Shown: positions 26,555 to 34,084, counted from the first letter of the stretch. The stretch: 64,000 nt of DNA from Antiquaquibacter soli (GCF_030580675.1 NZ_JAUQUB010000004.1:1-64000), one strand, 5' to 3'. Made by a program: numbers and translations. Notes: generated by a model not told the origin, from the letters alone.

Positions 26555-28071
26555 CCGACCTCCTCCAGGCCGTGCTCGCCGCGTGCGAGCGCACGCCGGA
26601 CGCCCCCGCGATGACGTTCCGGAGGAAGACACTCCGCTACGGGGAGCTCCGCGACCGGGTGCTCGGCGTGTCGTCCTCCCTTCGGACGCTCGGGCTCGAG
26701 CCCGGCGACCGGGTGCTGTTCTCGATCCGCCCGGGTGTCGAGGCGGTGACCCTCGCCCTCGCGATCATCCATGCGGGCGGCACCGTCGTATTCGCGGACC
26801 CGGGTGCCGGCGAGGCGATGTTCCGGGCGCGGTCGGCGCTCGCGGCGCCGCGGTGGGTCGCGGCGGAGTCGCTGCTGTACGCGGCATCCTCGGGTCCCCT
26901 GCGGAGGATCGCGCGCCGCCGCGGCATCGAGCTCCCCGACTACGCCGCGGTCGTGCCGGATGCCCGGCACGTGTACTCCGGGAGGTGGCTGCCGGGGGTG
27001 CCGCGGTCGTCGGTGTCGTTGAGGTCACTCGTCGACCGACGCCCGGGACGGGCGTCGGCGCTGGCGTCGCGGCAGAGGCCAGAAATGGCCTCTGCCGCCA
27101 GTTCCAGTGCGTTGATCATCTTCACGAGCGGCACCACCGATGCCCCCAAGGCCGTCGTCCACTCGCGCGAGTCGCTCGGCACCGGCCTCGACGACTTCGC
27201 GACCGCGGTCGGCTTCGTGCCGGGGGAGCGGGTGCTCACCGATCAGCTCATGGTGGGCATCCCGGCCCTCATCGCGGGGGCGCACTGGGAGCTCCCGCCG
27301 CCCGGGCTCGACCCCGGAGCGACTCCCGAGAAGTACCTCGATCTCCTGCCGCGAGCCGACGTGCTGTTCGCGGTTCCCGCCGCGCTCGACGCGCTGCTGC
27401 GGATGCTCGACTCCCACCCCGACCGCACCCCCGAGTTGCGCGCGCTCGTGCTCGGCGGCGCACCCGTGCTCCGCCCGCTCCTCGAGCGGGTGCGCGAGCG
27501 CTTCCCGCGCACGGCCGTGCGCGCGGTCTACGGCATGACCGAGATCCTGCCCGTCGCGGTCGCGGACGGGGACGAGAAGCTCGCGTTCGCCGGCGAGGGC
27601 GACTTCGTGGGCCGAGTCGTGCCCTCGGTCGCGGCGCGGATCGCCGACGGGGAGCTCGTGGTGTCAGGGGCGGGGCTCGCGCAGTACCTCGGCCGGCCAC
27701 CGCACGGAGAGCTGCGCACCGGCGACCTCGCGAGCCTCGACGGCGATCGCCTCGTACTCGCGGGTCGCGCGAAGGACATGTTCATCCGCGGCACGACCAA
27801 CGTGTACCCCGGGCTCTATGAGCCGGTGATCGCGGGGCTGCCGGGCGTCCGCGCGGCGGCGCTCGCGGGCATCCCCGACGCGATCGGCGACGACGAACTC
27901 GTGCTCGCCCTCGTGCTCGACGGCACGACGGTCGAGTCGGTGCGGGACGCCCTGCCCGGCCTCATCGACGCGGCCGTGCTGCCCGACCGCATCGTCGAGG
28001 TCGACGAGCTCCCCACCCAGGGACGCAGCGCGAAGCTGGACCGCGCCGAGCTCGCGAGGAGGCTCTCGTGA
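26551..28071 (+). CDS. AMP-dependent synthetase, OleC-like (beta-lactone synthetase family)
   Basis: The 506-residue ANL-superfamily enzyme has the ATP loop FTSGTTDAPKAVVHS from residue 191, a YGMTEILPVA motif and RTGDLASLDGDRLVLAGRAKD. In the N-terminal half, GGTVVFADPGAGEAMFRARSAL and the region after it resemble OleC more than fatty acyl-CoA ligases (OleC: VLIDPGMG and related). OleC converts beta-hydroxy acids to beta-lactones with ATP. The linker at residues 162-183 is encoded by two tandem perfect hairpins, which is odd. The gene overlaps its neighbours by 4 bp on both sides. Confidence 0.75.
   Translation: MTDLLQAVLAACERTPDAPAMTFRRKTLRYGELRDRVLGVSSSLRTLGLEPGDRVLFSIRPGVEAVTLALAIIHAGGTVVFADPGAGEAMFRARSALAAPRWVAAESLLYAASSGPLRRIARRRGIELPDYAAVVPDARHVYSGRWLPGVPRSSVSLRSLVDRRPGRASALASRQRPEMASAASSSALIIFTSGTTDAPKAVVHSRESLGTGLDDFATAVGFVPGERVLTDQLMVGIPALIAGAHWELPPPGLDPGATPEKYLDLLPRADVLFAVPAALDALLRMLDSHPDRTPELRALVLGGAPVLRPLLERVRERFPRTAVRAVYGMTEILPVAVADGDEKLAFAGEGDFVGRVVPSVAARIADGELVVSGAGLAQYLGRPPHGELRTGDLASLDGDRLVLAGRAKDMFIRGTTNVYPGLYEPVIAGLPGVRAAALAGIPDAIGDDELVLALVLDGTTVESVRDALPGLIDAAVLPDRIVEVDELPTQGRSAKLDRAELARRLS
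27036..27058. repeat. Intragenic hairpin 1 in the OleC-like gene
   Basis: Perfect 9-bp arms CCGACGCCC and GGGCGTCGG surround a 5-nt loop, inside the coding region. It lies 10 bp before a second, longer hairpin. Confidence 0.7.
27069..27098. repeat. Intragenic hairpin 2 with GAAA loop in the OleC-like gene
   Basis: Perfect 13-bp arms GCGGCAGAGGCCA and TGGCCTCTGCCGC close on a GAAA tetraloop, with three more pairs possible further out. It encodes part of a low-complexity linker just before the ATP loop. Confidence 0.75.
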
Positions 28072-28964
28072 GGGTCGCAGTGACGGGCGCCAGCGGGTTC
28101 GTCGGGGGAGCGGTCGCGACGGCGCTCGTCGCGCGCGGCCACGACGTCATCGGCTTCGGCCGCCGCCCGGAGGGCTGGTCGGGCGGCCGCTACGAGCAGT
28201 GGGACATCGCGCACGGCCCGCACGGCGCACCCGTCGACGCGGTCGTCCACAGCGCCGCCCTCGCCGACGACTGGGCGAGCCCCGGCGACGCCATGCTCGC
28301 CAATCGCATCGGCACGCGCAATGTGGTCGCGAGCTTTCCCGACGCCCGCATCGTGCACGTCTCGACCTCGAGCGTCTACGACGCCTTCGCGCCGAACGTG
28401 CGCGTGACGGAGGATGCGCCGCTCCCGACCCGGTACCTGAGCGCCTACTCCGAGTCGAAGGCCGCCGCCGAGCTCGAACTGCCGCCGGACGCCGTCATCC
28501 TGCGCCCGCACGCTGTCTACGGGCCGGGCGACACGACGCTGCTCCCGCGGGTGCTCGACGGGATCCGGGGGAGGCGCCTCGTGCTCCCCGAAGGAGCGCG
28601 CGTGCGGCACACGCTCACCCACATCGACAATCTCGTGCTCGCCGTCGAGCTCGCCCTCACCGGGCCCGCGGGCGTGTACAACGTCGGGGACGACACCGAA
28701 GTGCTGCTGTCGGCGGTTCTGCAGGAGTTCCTCGTGCGTCGCGGGCGGGGGGATGTCTCGATCGCGAGCATCCCGTACGGCGCGGCGTTCGCCGTGGCCG
28801 GAGTTCTCGAGCGCTCCGCGCGGATCGCCCGGCGGCGACCGCGCCTCACCCGCTACGCGGTGAGCCAGCTCGGGCTCGAGCGCACCCTCGACCTCACGAA
28901 GGCGAGGCAGGCGCTCGGGTACCGCCCGGGACCCACCTCGCTCGCCGGGGCGGAGGACTGGTAA
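28068..28964 (+). CDS. NAD(P)-dependent epimerase/reductase, OleD-like
   Basis: This 298-residue extended SDR opens with RVAVTGASGFVGGAVATALV and has the catalytic pair Tyr127/Lys131 in YSESK. It then shows ILRPHAVYGPGDTTLLPRV and HTLTHIDNLVLAVELAL. The last two blocks resemble the 3-beta-HSD-like OleD family, which reduces the beta-keto acid made by OleA. The GTG start overlaps the ligase stop (GTGA), and it is the last gene of the unit. General NDP-sugar epimerases are the alternative reading, but the ligase coupling argues against this. Confidence 0.75.
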   Translation: MRVAVTGASGFVGGAVATALVARGHDVIGFGRRPEGWSGGRYEQWDIAHGPHGAPVDAVVHSAALADDWASPGDAMLANRIGTRNVVASFPDARIVHVSTSSVYDAFAPNVRVTEDAPLPTRYLSAYSESKAAAELELPPDAVILRPHAVYGPGDTTLLPRVLDGIRGRRLVLPEGARVRHTLTHIDNLVLAVELALTGPAGVYNVGDDTEVLLSAVLQEFLVRRGRGDVSIASIPYGAAFAVAGVLERSARIARRRPRLTRYAVSQLGLERTLDLTKARQALGYRPGPTSLAGAEDW

Positions 28965-28965
28965 C

Positions 28966-28985
28966 AGTACAGCCAGCGCTGTACT
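28966..28985. promoter_or_regulatory. Operator palindrome of the CmtR-like regulator
   Basis: Perfect arms AGTACAGC and GCTGTACT with a 4-nt centre overlap the -10 hexamer TACTAT (28982-28987). The -10 lies 6 nt before ATG 28994. Binding here would block the promoter, so the regulator probably controls its own operon. Confidence 0.65.
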
Positions 28986-28993
28986 ATCGGAGC

Positions 28994-29332
28994 ATGCTCA
29001 CGGTCGCCTCTCGCCTCGACGTCATGCGCCGACTCGGCAAGGCGATGGCGGACCCCACCCGGTCGCACATCCTGCTGCGGCTCCTCGACGGACCGGCCTA
29101 CCCGGCGGGCCTCGCCGATGAGTTCGGCCTCACCCGGCAGAACGTCTCCAACCACCTCGCGTGCCTGCGGGACTGCGGCATCGTCGTCGCCGAGCCCGAG
29201 GGGCGCCAGAGCCGCTACGAGATCTCCGACCCGCTCCTCGCGCACGCGCTGCGCGAGCTCGTCTCGGTCGTCCTCGAGATCGACGAGAACGCCTCCACTC
29301 ACGAGCCCGCGGTCGCGGAGGAGTGCTGCTGA
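28994..29332 (+). CDS. ArsR/SmtB-family metal sensor, CmtR-like
   Basis: The 112-residue winged-helix repressor closely follows Mycobacterium tuberculosis CmtR (Cd/Pb sensor): ADPTRSHILLRLLDG, LTRQNVSNHLACLRDCGIV and EGRQSRYEISD. Cys57 and Cys61 fall at exactly the two CmtR metal-ligand positions. The third ligand of CmtR, Cys102, is missing at its place, but the protein ends in a Cys-Cys pair (111-112) that could serve. It starts an operon with two cation exporters, and an operator palindrome covers its -10. Confidence 0.88.
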   Translation: MLTVASRLDVMRRLGKAMADPTRSHILLRLLDGPAYPAGLADEFGLTRQNVSNHLACLRDCGIVVAEPEGRQSRYEISDPLLAHALRELVSVVLEIDENASTHEPAVAEECC

Positions 29333-30012
29333 TGATCGCGGTGCTCGCCGACTCCCGCCGCGAGGCGCTGCGGCGGCGGATCCGACTCATCGTCGCCGGC
29401 ACCATCGCGTACAACGCCATCGAGGCGGTCGTCGCGATCTCCGCGGGGGCGACCGCGTCATCCGCCGCCCTCATCGGGTTCGGCCTCGACTCGGTCGTCG
29501 AGGTGCTGAGCGCCGCCGCCGTCGCCTGGCAGTTCACCCGCCGAGAACCGGAGCGCTGGGAGAGGCCGACCCTGCGCGTCATCGCGGTGTCGTTCTTCCT
29601 GCTCGCCGCCTACGTGGCCGTGAGCGCTGTGCTCGCCCTCGCCGGAGTGACGCGTGCCGAGCACAGCGCAGTCGGTCTCGTCCTCACGGCGGTGAGCGTC
29701 GCCGTCATGCCGCTGCTGTCCCTCGCGGAGTACCGCACCGGCCGCGAGCTCGGCTCGGCGACCGCCGTCGCGGACTCGCGCCAGACTCTGATCTGCGCGG
29801 CGCTCTCGGTGGCCGTGCTCGTCGGCCTTGCCCTCAACACCCTGCTCGGCTGGTGGTGGGCCGACTCCGTCGCCGCGCTCGTGATCGTCGTGTTCGCCGT
29901 GCGCGAGGGCATCGAGGCGTGGAGAGGAGACTCATGCGCGACCTCGGTCGGGATGATCCTCGAGGGCGACCACGAGCACGACGACGATCACAACGAGGGG
30001 GCGCGCGCGTGA
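29332..30012 (+). CDS. Cation diffusion facilitator-type transporter (short form)
   Basis: The 226-residue membrane protein has about five to six hydrophobic segments. CDF-type acidic sites are seen in GFGLDSVVEVLSAAAVAWQ and ADSRQTLICAALS near the cytoplasmic ends. The tail GDHEHDDDHNEGARA is rich in His/Asp and may collect metal. The usual C-terminal cytoplasmic domain is missing. It overlaps the CmtR-like gene by one base (TGATG) and the next exporter by 4 bp. Cd, Zn, Pb or Co export is likely from the regulator; the ion is not proven. Confidence 0.8.
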   Translation: MIAVLADSRREALRRRIRLIVAGTIAYNAIEAVVAISAGATASSAALIGFGLDSVVEVLSAAAVAWQFTRREPERWERPTLRVIAVSFFLLAAYVAVSAVLALAGVTRAEHSAVGLVLTAVSVAVMPLLSLAEYRTGRELGSATAVADSRQTLICAALSVAVLVGLALNTLLGWWWADSVAALVIVVFAVREGIEAWRGDSCATSVGMILEGDHEHDDDHNEGARA

Positions 30013-30923
30013 GCCACGACCACGATCACGGAGCGGCCTCGACGGGCCGCGGCCGCATCGCGATCGCGCTCGCCATCACCGCGAGCGTCTTCGTCGCCGA
30101 GATCGTCGGCGCGGTCATCACCGGGTCGCTCGCCCTGCTCGTGGATGCGGCGCACATGCTCACCGACGCCGGCGGTCTCGTGATCGCGCTCACCGCCGCG
30201 ACCCTCGCCCGCCGTCCGGCCACCGAGCGCCGCACGTGGGGCTGGCAGCGCGCCGAGGTGCTCGGAGCGACCGCCCAAGCCGCGGTGCTGCTGGCTGTGG
30301 GGGTGTTCGTCGTCATCGAGGCGGTGCGCCGCTTCTGGGAGCCGCCGGAGATCGCCGCGCCCGAGCTCATCGTGTTCGGCGTCATCGGGCTCGTCGCCAA
30401 CATCGCCTCCATAGCGGTGCTCGCGTCCGATCGGGCGTCGAGCTTCACCCTCCGCGCCGCGTTCCTCGAGGTGCTCAATGACGCGCTCGGGTCCGTTGCC
30501 GTCATCGTCGCGGCGGTCGTCATCTGGCTCACCGGATTCCAGGCGGCGGATGCGATTGCCGCCGTGCTCATCGGGGTCCTCATCGTGCCGCGCGCGATCA
30601 TCCTGCTGCGGGACACCGCCAACGTGCTGCTCGAGGCCACCCCGAAGGGGCTCGACCTCGGGGCCGTGCGCGAGCACCTCCTCGACGTGCCGCACGTGCA
30701 ATCGGTCCACGACCTGCACGCGACGCAGATCGCGACGGGCCTGCCGGTGCTCACCGCCCACGTCGTCGTCGACGACGAGTGCTTCTACGACGGCCACGCG
30801 CCGCGGATGCTCGACCAGCTCCAGGCGTGCGTCGCCCAGCACTTCCCCGTGCAGATCGAGCACTCCACGTTCCAGCTCGAGCGGGCGGCGCACGGCGAGC
30901 ACGAGCATCCGACCCACGATTGA
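30009..30923 (+). CDS. Cation diffusion facilitator, CzcD/ZitB type
   Basis: This 304-residue proton-coupled divalent cation exporter has a His-rich N terminus (MSHDHDHG) and six membrane segments. The two HxxxD sites are in LLVDAAHMLTDAGG and LEVLNDALGSV. The cytoplasmic ferredoxin-like domain ends EHEHPTHD. It is the third gene of the CmtR-like operon and the full-length exporter next to the short form, so the two might work together or have different ion preference (inference). Confidence 0.9.
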   Translation: MSHDHDHGAASTGRGRIAIALAITASVFVAEIVGAVITGSLALLVDAAHMLTDAGGLVIALTAATLARRPATERRTWGWQRAEVLGATAQAAVLLAVGVFVVIEAVRRFWEPPEIAAPELIVFGVIGLVANIASIAVLASDRASSFTLRAAFLEVLNDALGSVAVIVAAVVIWLTGFQAADAIAAVLIGVLIVPRAIILLRDTANVLLEATPKGLDLGAVREHLLDVPHVQSVHDLHATQIATGLPVLTAHVVVDDECFYDGHAPRMLDQLQACVAQHFPVQIEHSTFQLERAAHGEHEHPTHD

Positions 30924-30935
30924 GTGCGGACTGAT

Positions 30936-30965
30936 TTGACGAGCCCGAGCGGACCCCGCTACGGT
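30936..30965 (+). promoter_or_regulatory. Promoter of the DAHP synthase leader (TTGACG / TACGGT)
   Basis: TTGACG (30936-30941) and TACGGT (30960-30965) are spaced by 18 bp. The -10 lies 6 nt before the ATG of the leader peptide. This is the best-formed two-box promoter in the window. Confidence 0.65.
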
Positions 30966-30971
30966 CGGCTC

Positions 30972-31031
30972 ATGGAATTCCGCTGGTATGCGTATGAGGT
31001 TGGCTCTGGAGGGGCCGTCTTCGCACGCTGA
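30972..31031 (+). CDS. Aromatic leader peptide upstream of DAHP synthase
   Basis: A 19-residue frame, MEFRWYAYEVGSGGAVFAR, starts 6 nt after a strong -10 box. Four of its first eight residues are aromatic: Phe3, Trp5, Tyr6 and Tyr8, with both Tyr encoded by TAT, which is rare in this genome. Another Phe is at 17. It ends inside the loop of a 13-bp stem and before a second hairpin. Stalling on aromatic codons is the expected signal for attenuation of the aromatic pathway gene that follows. Confidence 0.7.
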   Translation: MEFRWYAYEVGSGGAVFAR

Positions 31032-31053
31032 CGCACAGCACTCCAGAGCCAAC
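30999..31053 (+). promoter_or_regulatory. Leader RNA stem A of the DAHP synthase attenuator
   Basis: GTTGGCTCTGGAG (30999-31011) pairs perfectly with CTCCAGAGCCAAC (31041-31053). The left arm overlaps the leader-peptide codons and the loop holds its stop codon, so translation would open this stem. Its right arm directly abuts the terminator-like hairpin. Confidence 0.7.
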
Positions 31054-31085
31054 AGGCAGACCACGACGGTCTGCCTTTCGTCATT
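31054..31085 (+). terminator. Terminator-like hairpin in the DAHP synthase leader
   Basis: AGGCAGACC (31054-31062) and GGTCTGCCT (31068-31076) form a perfect 9-bp stem with a 5-nt loop, followed by a T-rich stretch TTCGTCATT. It lies 48 bp before the start of the DAHP synthase gene, where a regulated terminator would be expected. Confidence 0.6.
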
Positions 31086-31132
31086 AAGACGGCGGTTGGC
31101 CAGGGGTCGCCCGCCGGGAAACGGATCGCCCC

Positions 31133-32212
31133 ATGACCACCACCCGCAATCAGCGAGTGACCTCGTTCACGACACTTCCCTCGCCCGCGGCGCTGCGCGA
31201 CGAGCTGCCGCTGAGCGAGGCCAACGAGGAGCTCGTGAACCGCTCGCGCGCCGAGGTGGAGCACATCCTCTCCGGTGAGGACGATCGCCTGCTCGTCGTC
31301 GTCGGGCCGTGCTCGGTGCACGACCCGGTCGCCGCGCTCGACTACGCCCGCCGCCTCGCCCCGCTCGCCGCCGAGCTCTCCGACGACCTCCTCGTCGTCA
31401 TGCGCGTGTACTTCGAGAAGCCGCGCTCGAACGGCGGCTGGAAGGGGCTCATCAACGACCCCGGTCTCGACGGGTCGCACGACGTCGTCCGCGGCTTGCG
31501 CACGGCGCGCCGTCTGCTGACGGACGTCCTCGATGAGGGGCTGCCGATCGCGTGCGAGTTCCTCGAGCCGGTGAGCCCGCAGTACATCGCCGACGCCGTC
31601 TCGTGGGGCGCGATCGGCGCGCGCACGACCGAGAGCCAGGTCCACCGGCAGCTCGCGTCAGGCCTCTCGATGCCGGTCGGGTTCAAGAACGGCATGGACG
31701 GCGACCTCCAGTCGGCGATCGACGGCTGCCTCGTCGCCCGACGCGGCCAGGTCTTCTTCGGGGCGGACGACTCGGGAGCGGCGGCCGTCGTCGCCACGAC
31801 GGGCAACCCGGCCACCCACCTCGTGCTCCGCGGTGGTAAGAGCGGACCGAACTACTCGCCCGAGCACGTGGCCGACGCGGCCGCGAAGGGCGAGCGGGCG
31901 GGCATCCCCACCCGCATCGTCGTCGACGCGAGCCACGCCAACAGCAACAAGGACCACGTGCGCCAGGCGGTGGTCGCCCGCGAGATCGCGCAGCGGCTCG
32001 CGGATGCCCCCGCCCTCGCCGGGGTGATGCTCGAGAGCTTCCTCGAGCCGGGCCGCCAGGAGCTGACCGACGAGTCCCGCGAGCGCCTCGTCTACGGCCA
32101 GTCGGTGACGGATGCGTGCCTCGGCTGGGATGACACGGCCGACCTGCTGAGGGAGCTGGCCGCGGCATCCCGCTCCCGCCGTCGCGTGCCTAGCGCTGCT
32201 TCCGCACGATGA
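31133..32212 (+). CDS. 3-deoxy-7-phosphoheptulonate synthase, class I (AroF/G type)
   Basis: The 359-residue enzyme condenses PEP and erythrose 4-phosphate in the first step of the shikimate pathway. Class I motifs are VVVGPCSVHDP, VMRVYFEKPRSNGGWKGLIN, FKNGMDGD and VVDASHANSNKDH. Class I enzymes are usually inhibited by Phe, Tyr or Trp; here transcription also appears to be controlled by an aromatic leader peptide. The Shine-Dalgarno region is weak (GGGAAACGG far upstream). Its end overlaps the convergent P450 gene by 23 bp. Confidence 0.93.
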   Translation: MTTTRNQRVTSFTTLPSPAALRDELPLSEANEELVNRSRAEVEHILSGEDDRLLVVVGPCSVHDPVAALDYARRLAPLAAELSDDLLVVMRVYFEKPRSNGGWKGLINDPGLDGSHDVVRGLRTARRLLTDVLDEGLPIACEFLEPVSPQYIADAVSWGAIGARTTESQVHRQLASGLSMPVGFKNGMDGDLQSAIDGCLVARRGQVFFGADDSGAAAVVATTGNPATHLVLRGGKSGPNYSPEHVADAAAKGERAGIPTRIVVDASHANSNKDHVRQAVVAREIAQRLADAPALAGVMLESFLEPGRQELTDESRERLVYGQSVTDACLGWDDTADLLRELAAASRSRRRVPSAASAR

Positions 32213-33437
32213 GCGACCGGTAGGCGGGGATGAGCACTCGCTTGCCGTACTCTCGCGATACGATCTCGAACGGGCGGCCATCCCCGATGAGCAGGGTCAG
32301 CACGGCGTCGAGCTCGGCGCGGGCGAGCGGTCCGCCGAGGCACAGGTGCCGCCCCGCCCCGAACCACAGCTGGCGGTTCTGGGGGATGTAGGGCCGGTCG
32401 ACGCGGTACTCGCCGGCGAGGTTGTTGGCGGTCCAGGTGAGCACCATGATGCGCTCGCCGGCCTTCAGGGTGTGCTTTCCGATCGTGAGGTCGGCGAGCA
32501 CGGAGCGCCCGATGAGCGGAGCGGGCGAGGTGACGCGCAGCGCCTCGCGCACCGCGTTCTCGCGCCATGCCGAGTTCTCGATGAGACGGTGCTGCTCGCC
32601 CGTGTCGTAGAGCAGGGCGGCCATCCGCGCCATCGCGGAGGCCGCCGTCTCCGTGCCCGCGACCATGAGGAGCGTCGAGAGCCCCTTCGTCTCGGTGACC
32701 GAGAGGCCGAGGTCGCGGCAGCGGCCGATGATCGTGTCGCCTGACGCCGACTCGAACGCGGCGTCGATGTGCCCCGTGAGCCGCTCGACGACCTCGCGGG
32801 CGATCGCGATCTTCTCGGGCGGCAGCACCGTGTCCGCGGTCGTGCCGAGGGCGATGGATGCGAGTTCCTCGCCGGTCTCGAAGATCTCGCGGTACGCGGC
32901 ATCCCCTCGCGAGCGGTCCACCGGCAGACCCAGGAGCGAGACGACCATCTGCCCGACGAGCACGCGCGACAGGTCGGCGAGGTCGAGCTCCTCGCCCGCC
33001 TCGAACTGCGCGCGCCCGGCATCCAGCCGACCGTCCCACGCGTGGGAGACGAACGCGACGCTCGTCTTCTCGGTGAAGAGCTCGCGGCTGCGAGTGCGCA
33101 GGTCGTGGTGGCCGGGGCCGTCGAACAGGTCGTACACCCAGTCCCCGAGGATCTGCGCCCACAAGTGGCCGACCCCGCCCTCGCTGAGGAGGGTGAAGTG
33201 GTCCGGGTCGGTGAGCACCGCGCGGGCGGTGAGCGGGTCGGCGGTGATCCAGCCGAGGCCCGGCACCTTGAGGAGCGGGCGGGCGAGCATCCCGAGCCAG
33301 TTCAGGTAGGGCAGGGCGGGGCGCGCCGCGCTCAGCAGCCGGTGCTCGTGGGCGCGGGCGCTGAGGCCGAAGCCGTCGAGCACGGGGTTGAGCACTCGCT
33401 CGCGAGTGGGGGCGATGAGGTCCTCTGCTACCGGCAC
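32190..33437 (-). CDS. Cytochrome P450 (second)
   Basis: This 415-residue soluble P450 has the haem loop FGAGRHLCLGGPLA with Cys366, the I-helix MVAGTETAASAM and an ExxR in REALRVTSP. It is only distantly similar to the P450 at 25409. No electron-transfer partner is adjacent, and the substrate is unknown. GTG 33437 is the start, 6 nt behind a -10 box that is shared with the divergent channel gene. Confidence 0.88.
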   Translation of the reverse strand: MPVAEDLIAPTRERVLNPVLDGFGLSARAHEHRLLSAARPALPYLNWLGMLARPLLKVPGLGWITADPLTARAVLTDPDHFTLLSEGGVGHLWAQILGDWVYDLFDGPGHHDLRTRSRELFTEKTSVAFVSHAWDGRLDAGRAQFEAGEELDLADLSRVLVGQMVVSLLGLPVDRSRGDAAYREIFETGEELASIALGTTADTVLPPEKIAIAREVVERLTGHIDAAFESASGDTIIGRCRDLGLSVTETKGLSTLLMVAGTETAASAMARMAALLYDTGEQHRLIENSAWRENAVREALRVTSPAPLIGRSVLADLTIGKHTLKAGERIMVLTWTANNLAGEYRVDRPYIPQNRQLWFGAGRHLCLGGPLARAELDAVLTLLIGDGRPFEIVSREYGKRVLIPAYRSLIVRKQR

Positions 33438-33442
33438 GCCGC

Positions 33443-33449
33443 TAATCTA
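33443..33449. promoter_or_regulatory. Symmetric shared -10 of two divergent leaderless genes
   Basis: TAATCT (33443-33448, plus) and TAGATT (33444-33449, minus) overlap by 5 bp. Each is 6 nt from a start codon, ATG 33455 and GTG 33437, which are 18 bp apart. This is the geometry described for bidirectional bacterial promoters with a symmetric -10. Confidence 0.6.
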
Positions 33450-33454
33450 ACGGC

Positions 33455-34084
33455 ATGGACGACGTCCGCTCACGATATCGCCGCATCTTCGACGACGGCA
33501 GCAACACCGAGCGCATGGTGTTCTTCAGCGACGCCGTCTTCGCGATCGCGATGACCCTGCTCGTCATCGACCTCCAGGTGCCCGAGGACCACAGCGGCAC
33601 CTCGGGGGAGGTGCTTCTCGACAGCATTCCCGGCTTCGTCGCGTACGCGCTGTCGTTCACGATCATCGCGATCAACTGGGTCGGCCATTACCGCCGCTAC
33701 CGCGTGATCAAGAACCACGACGGACGGCTGCTGCTGCTCAACCTCGTGCTGCTGTTCTTCGTGGCGCTACTGCCCTTCCCGACGAGCCTCCTGAGCTCGT
33801 ACAGCGGGGAGGCGCCGGCCGTCGTGCTCTACGCCTTCGTCGTCGGGTTGCTGAGCATGCTCCAGTGGGCCTCGTGGCAGTACGCCTACCGCAAGGGCTT
33901 CGTCGGCACCGAGGTGGACGAGGGGCTCTTCCGGTGGGTGCGCCTCAACCAGCTCACGACCCCGATCGTGTTCTGGGCGTCCATCCCGATCGCGCTGCTG
34001 TGGGACGGGCAGGCGGCGATGTGGTCGTGGTTCGCGCTGTTCCCGGTGAACTTCGTCGCGGGGCAGCTCTCGAAGCGATACTAG
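33455..34084 (+). CDS. TMEM175-family (DUF1211) potassium channel-like protein
   Basis: The 209-residue protein has six hydrophobic segments and the hallmark RMVFFSDAVFAIAMTLLVIDL in the first one. Its FSD motif forms part of the pore in TMEM175 channels. Prokaryotic members assemble as tetramers and conduct K+. Only one FSD repeat is present, as usual for bacteria. The gene is divergent from the P450 through a shared -10, and its TAG stop shares CTAG with the convergent marR-like gene. Confidence 0.85.
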   Translation: MDDVRSRYRRIFDDGSNTERMVFFSDAVFAIAMTLLVIDLQVPEDHSGTSGEVLLDSIPGFVAYALSFTIIAINWVGHYRRYRVIKNHDGRLLLLNLVLLFFVALLPFPTSLLSSYSGEAPAVVLYAFVVGLLSMLQWASWQYAYRKGFVGTEVDEGLFRWVRLNQLTTPIVFWASIPIALLWDGQAAMWSWFALFPVNFVAGQLSKRY

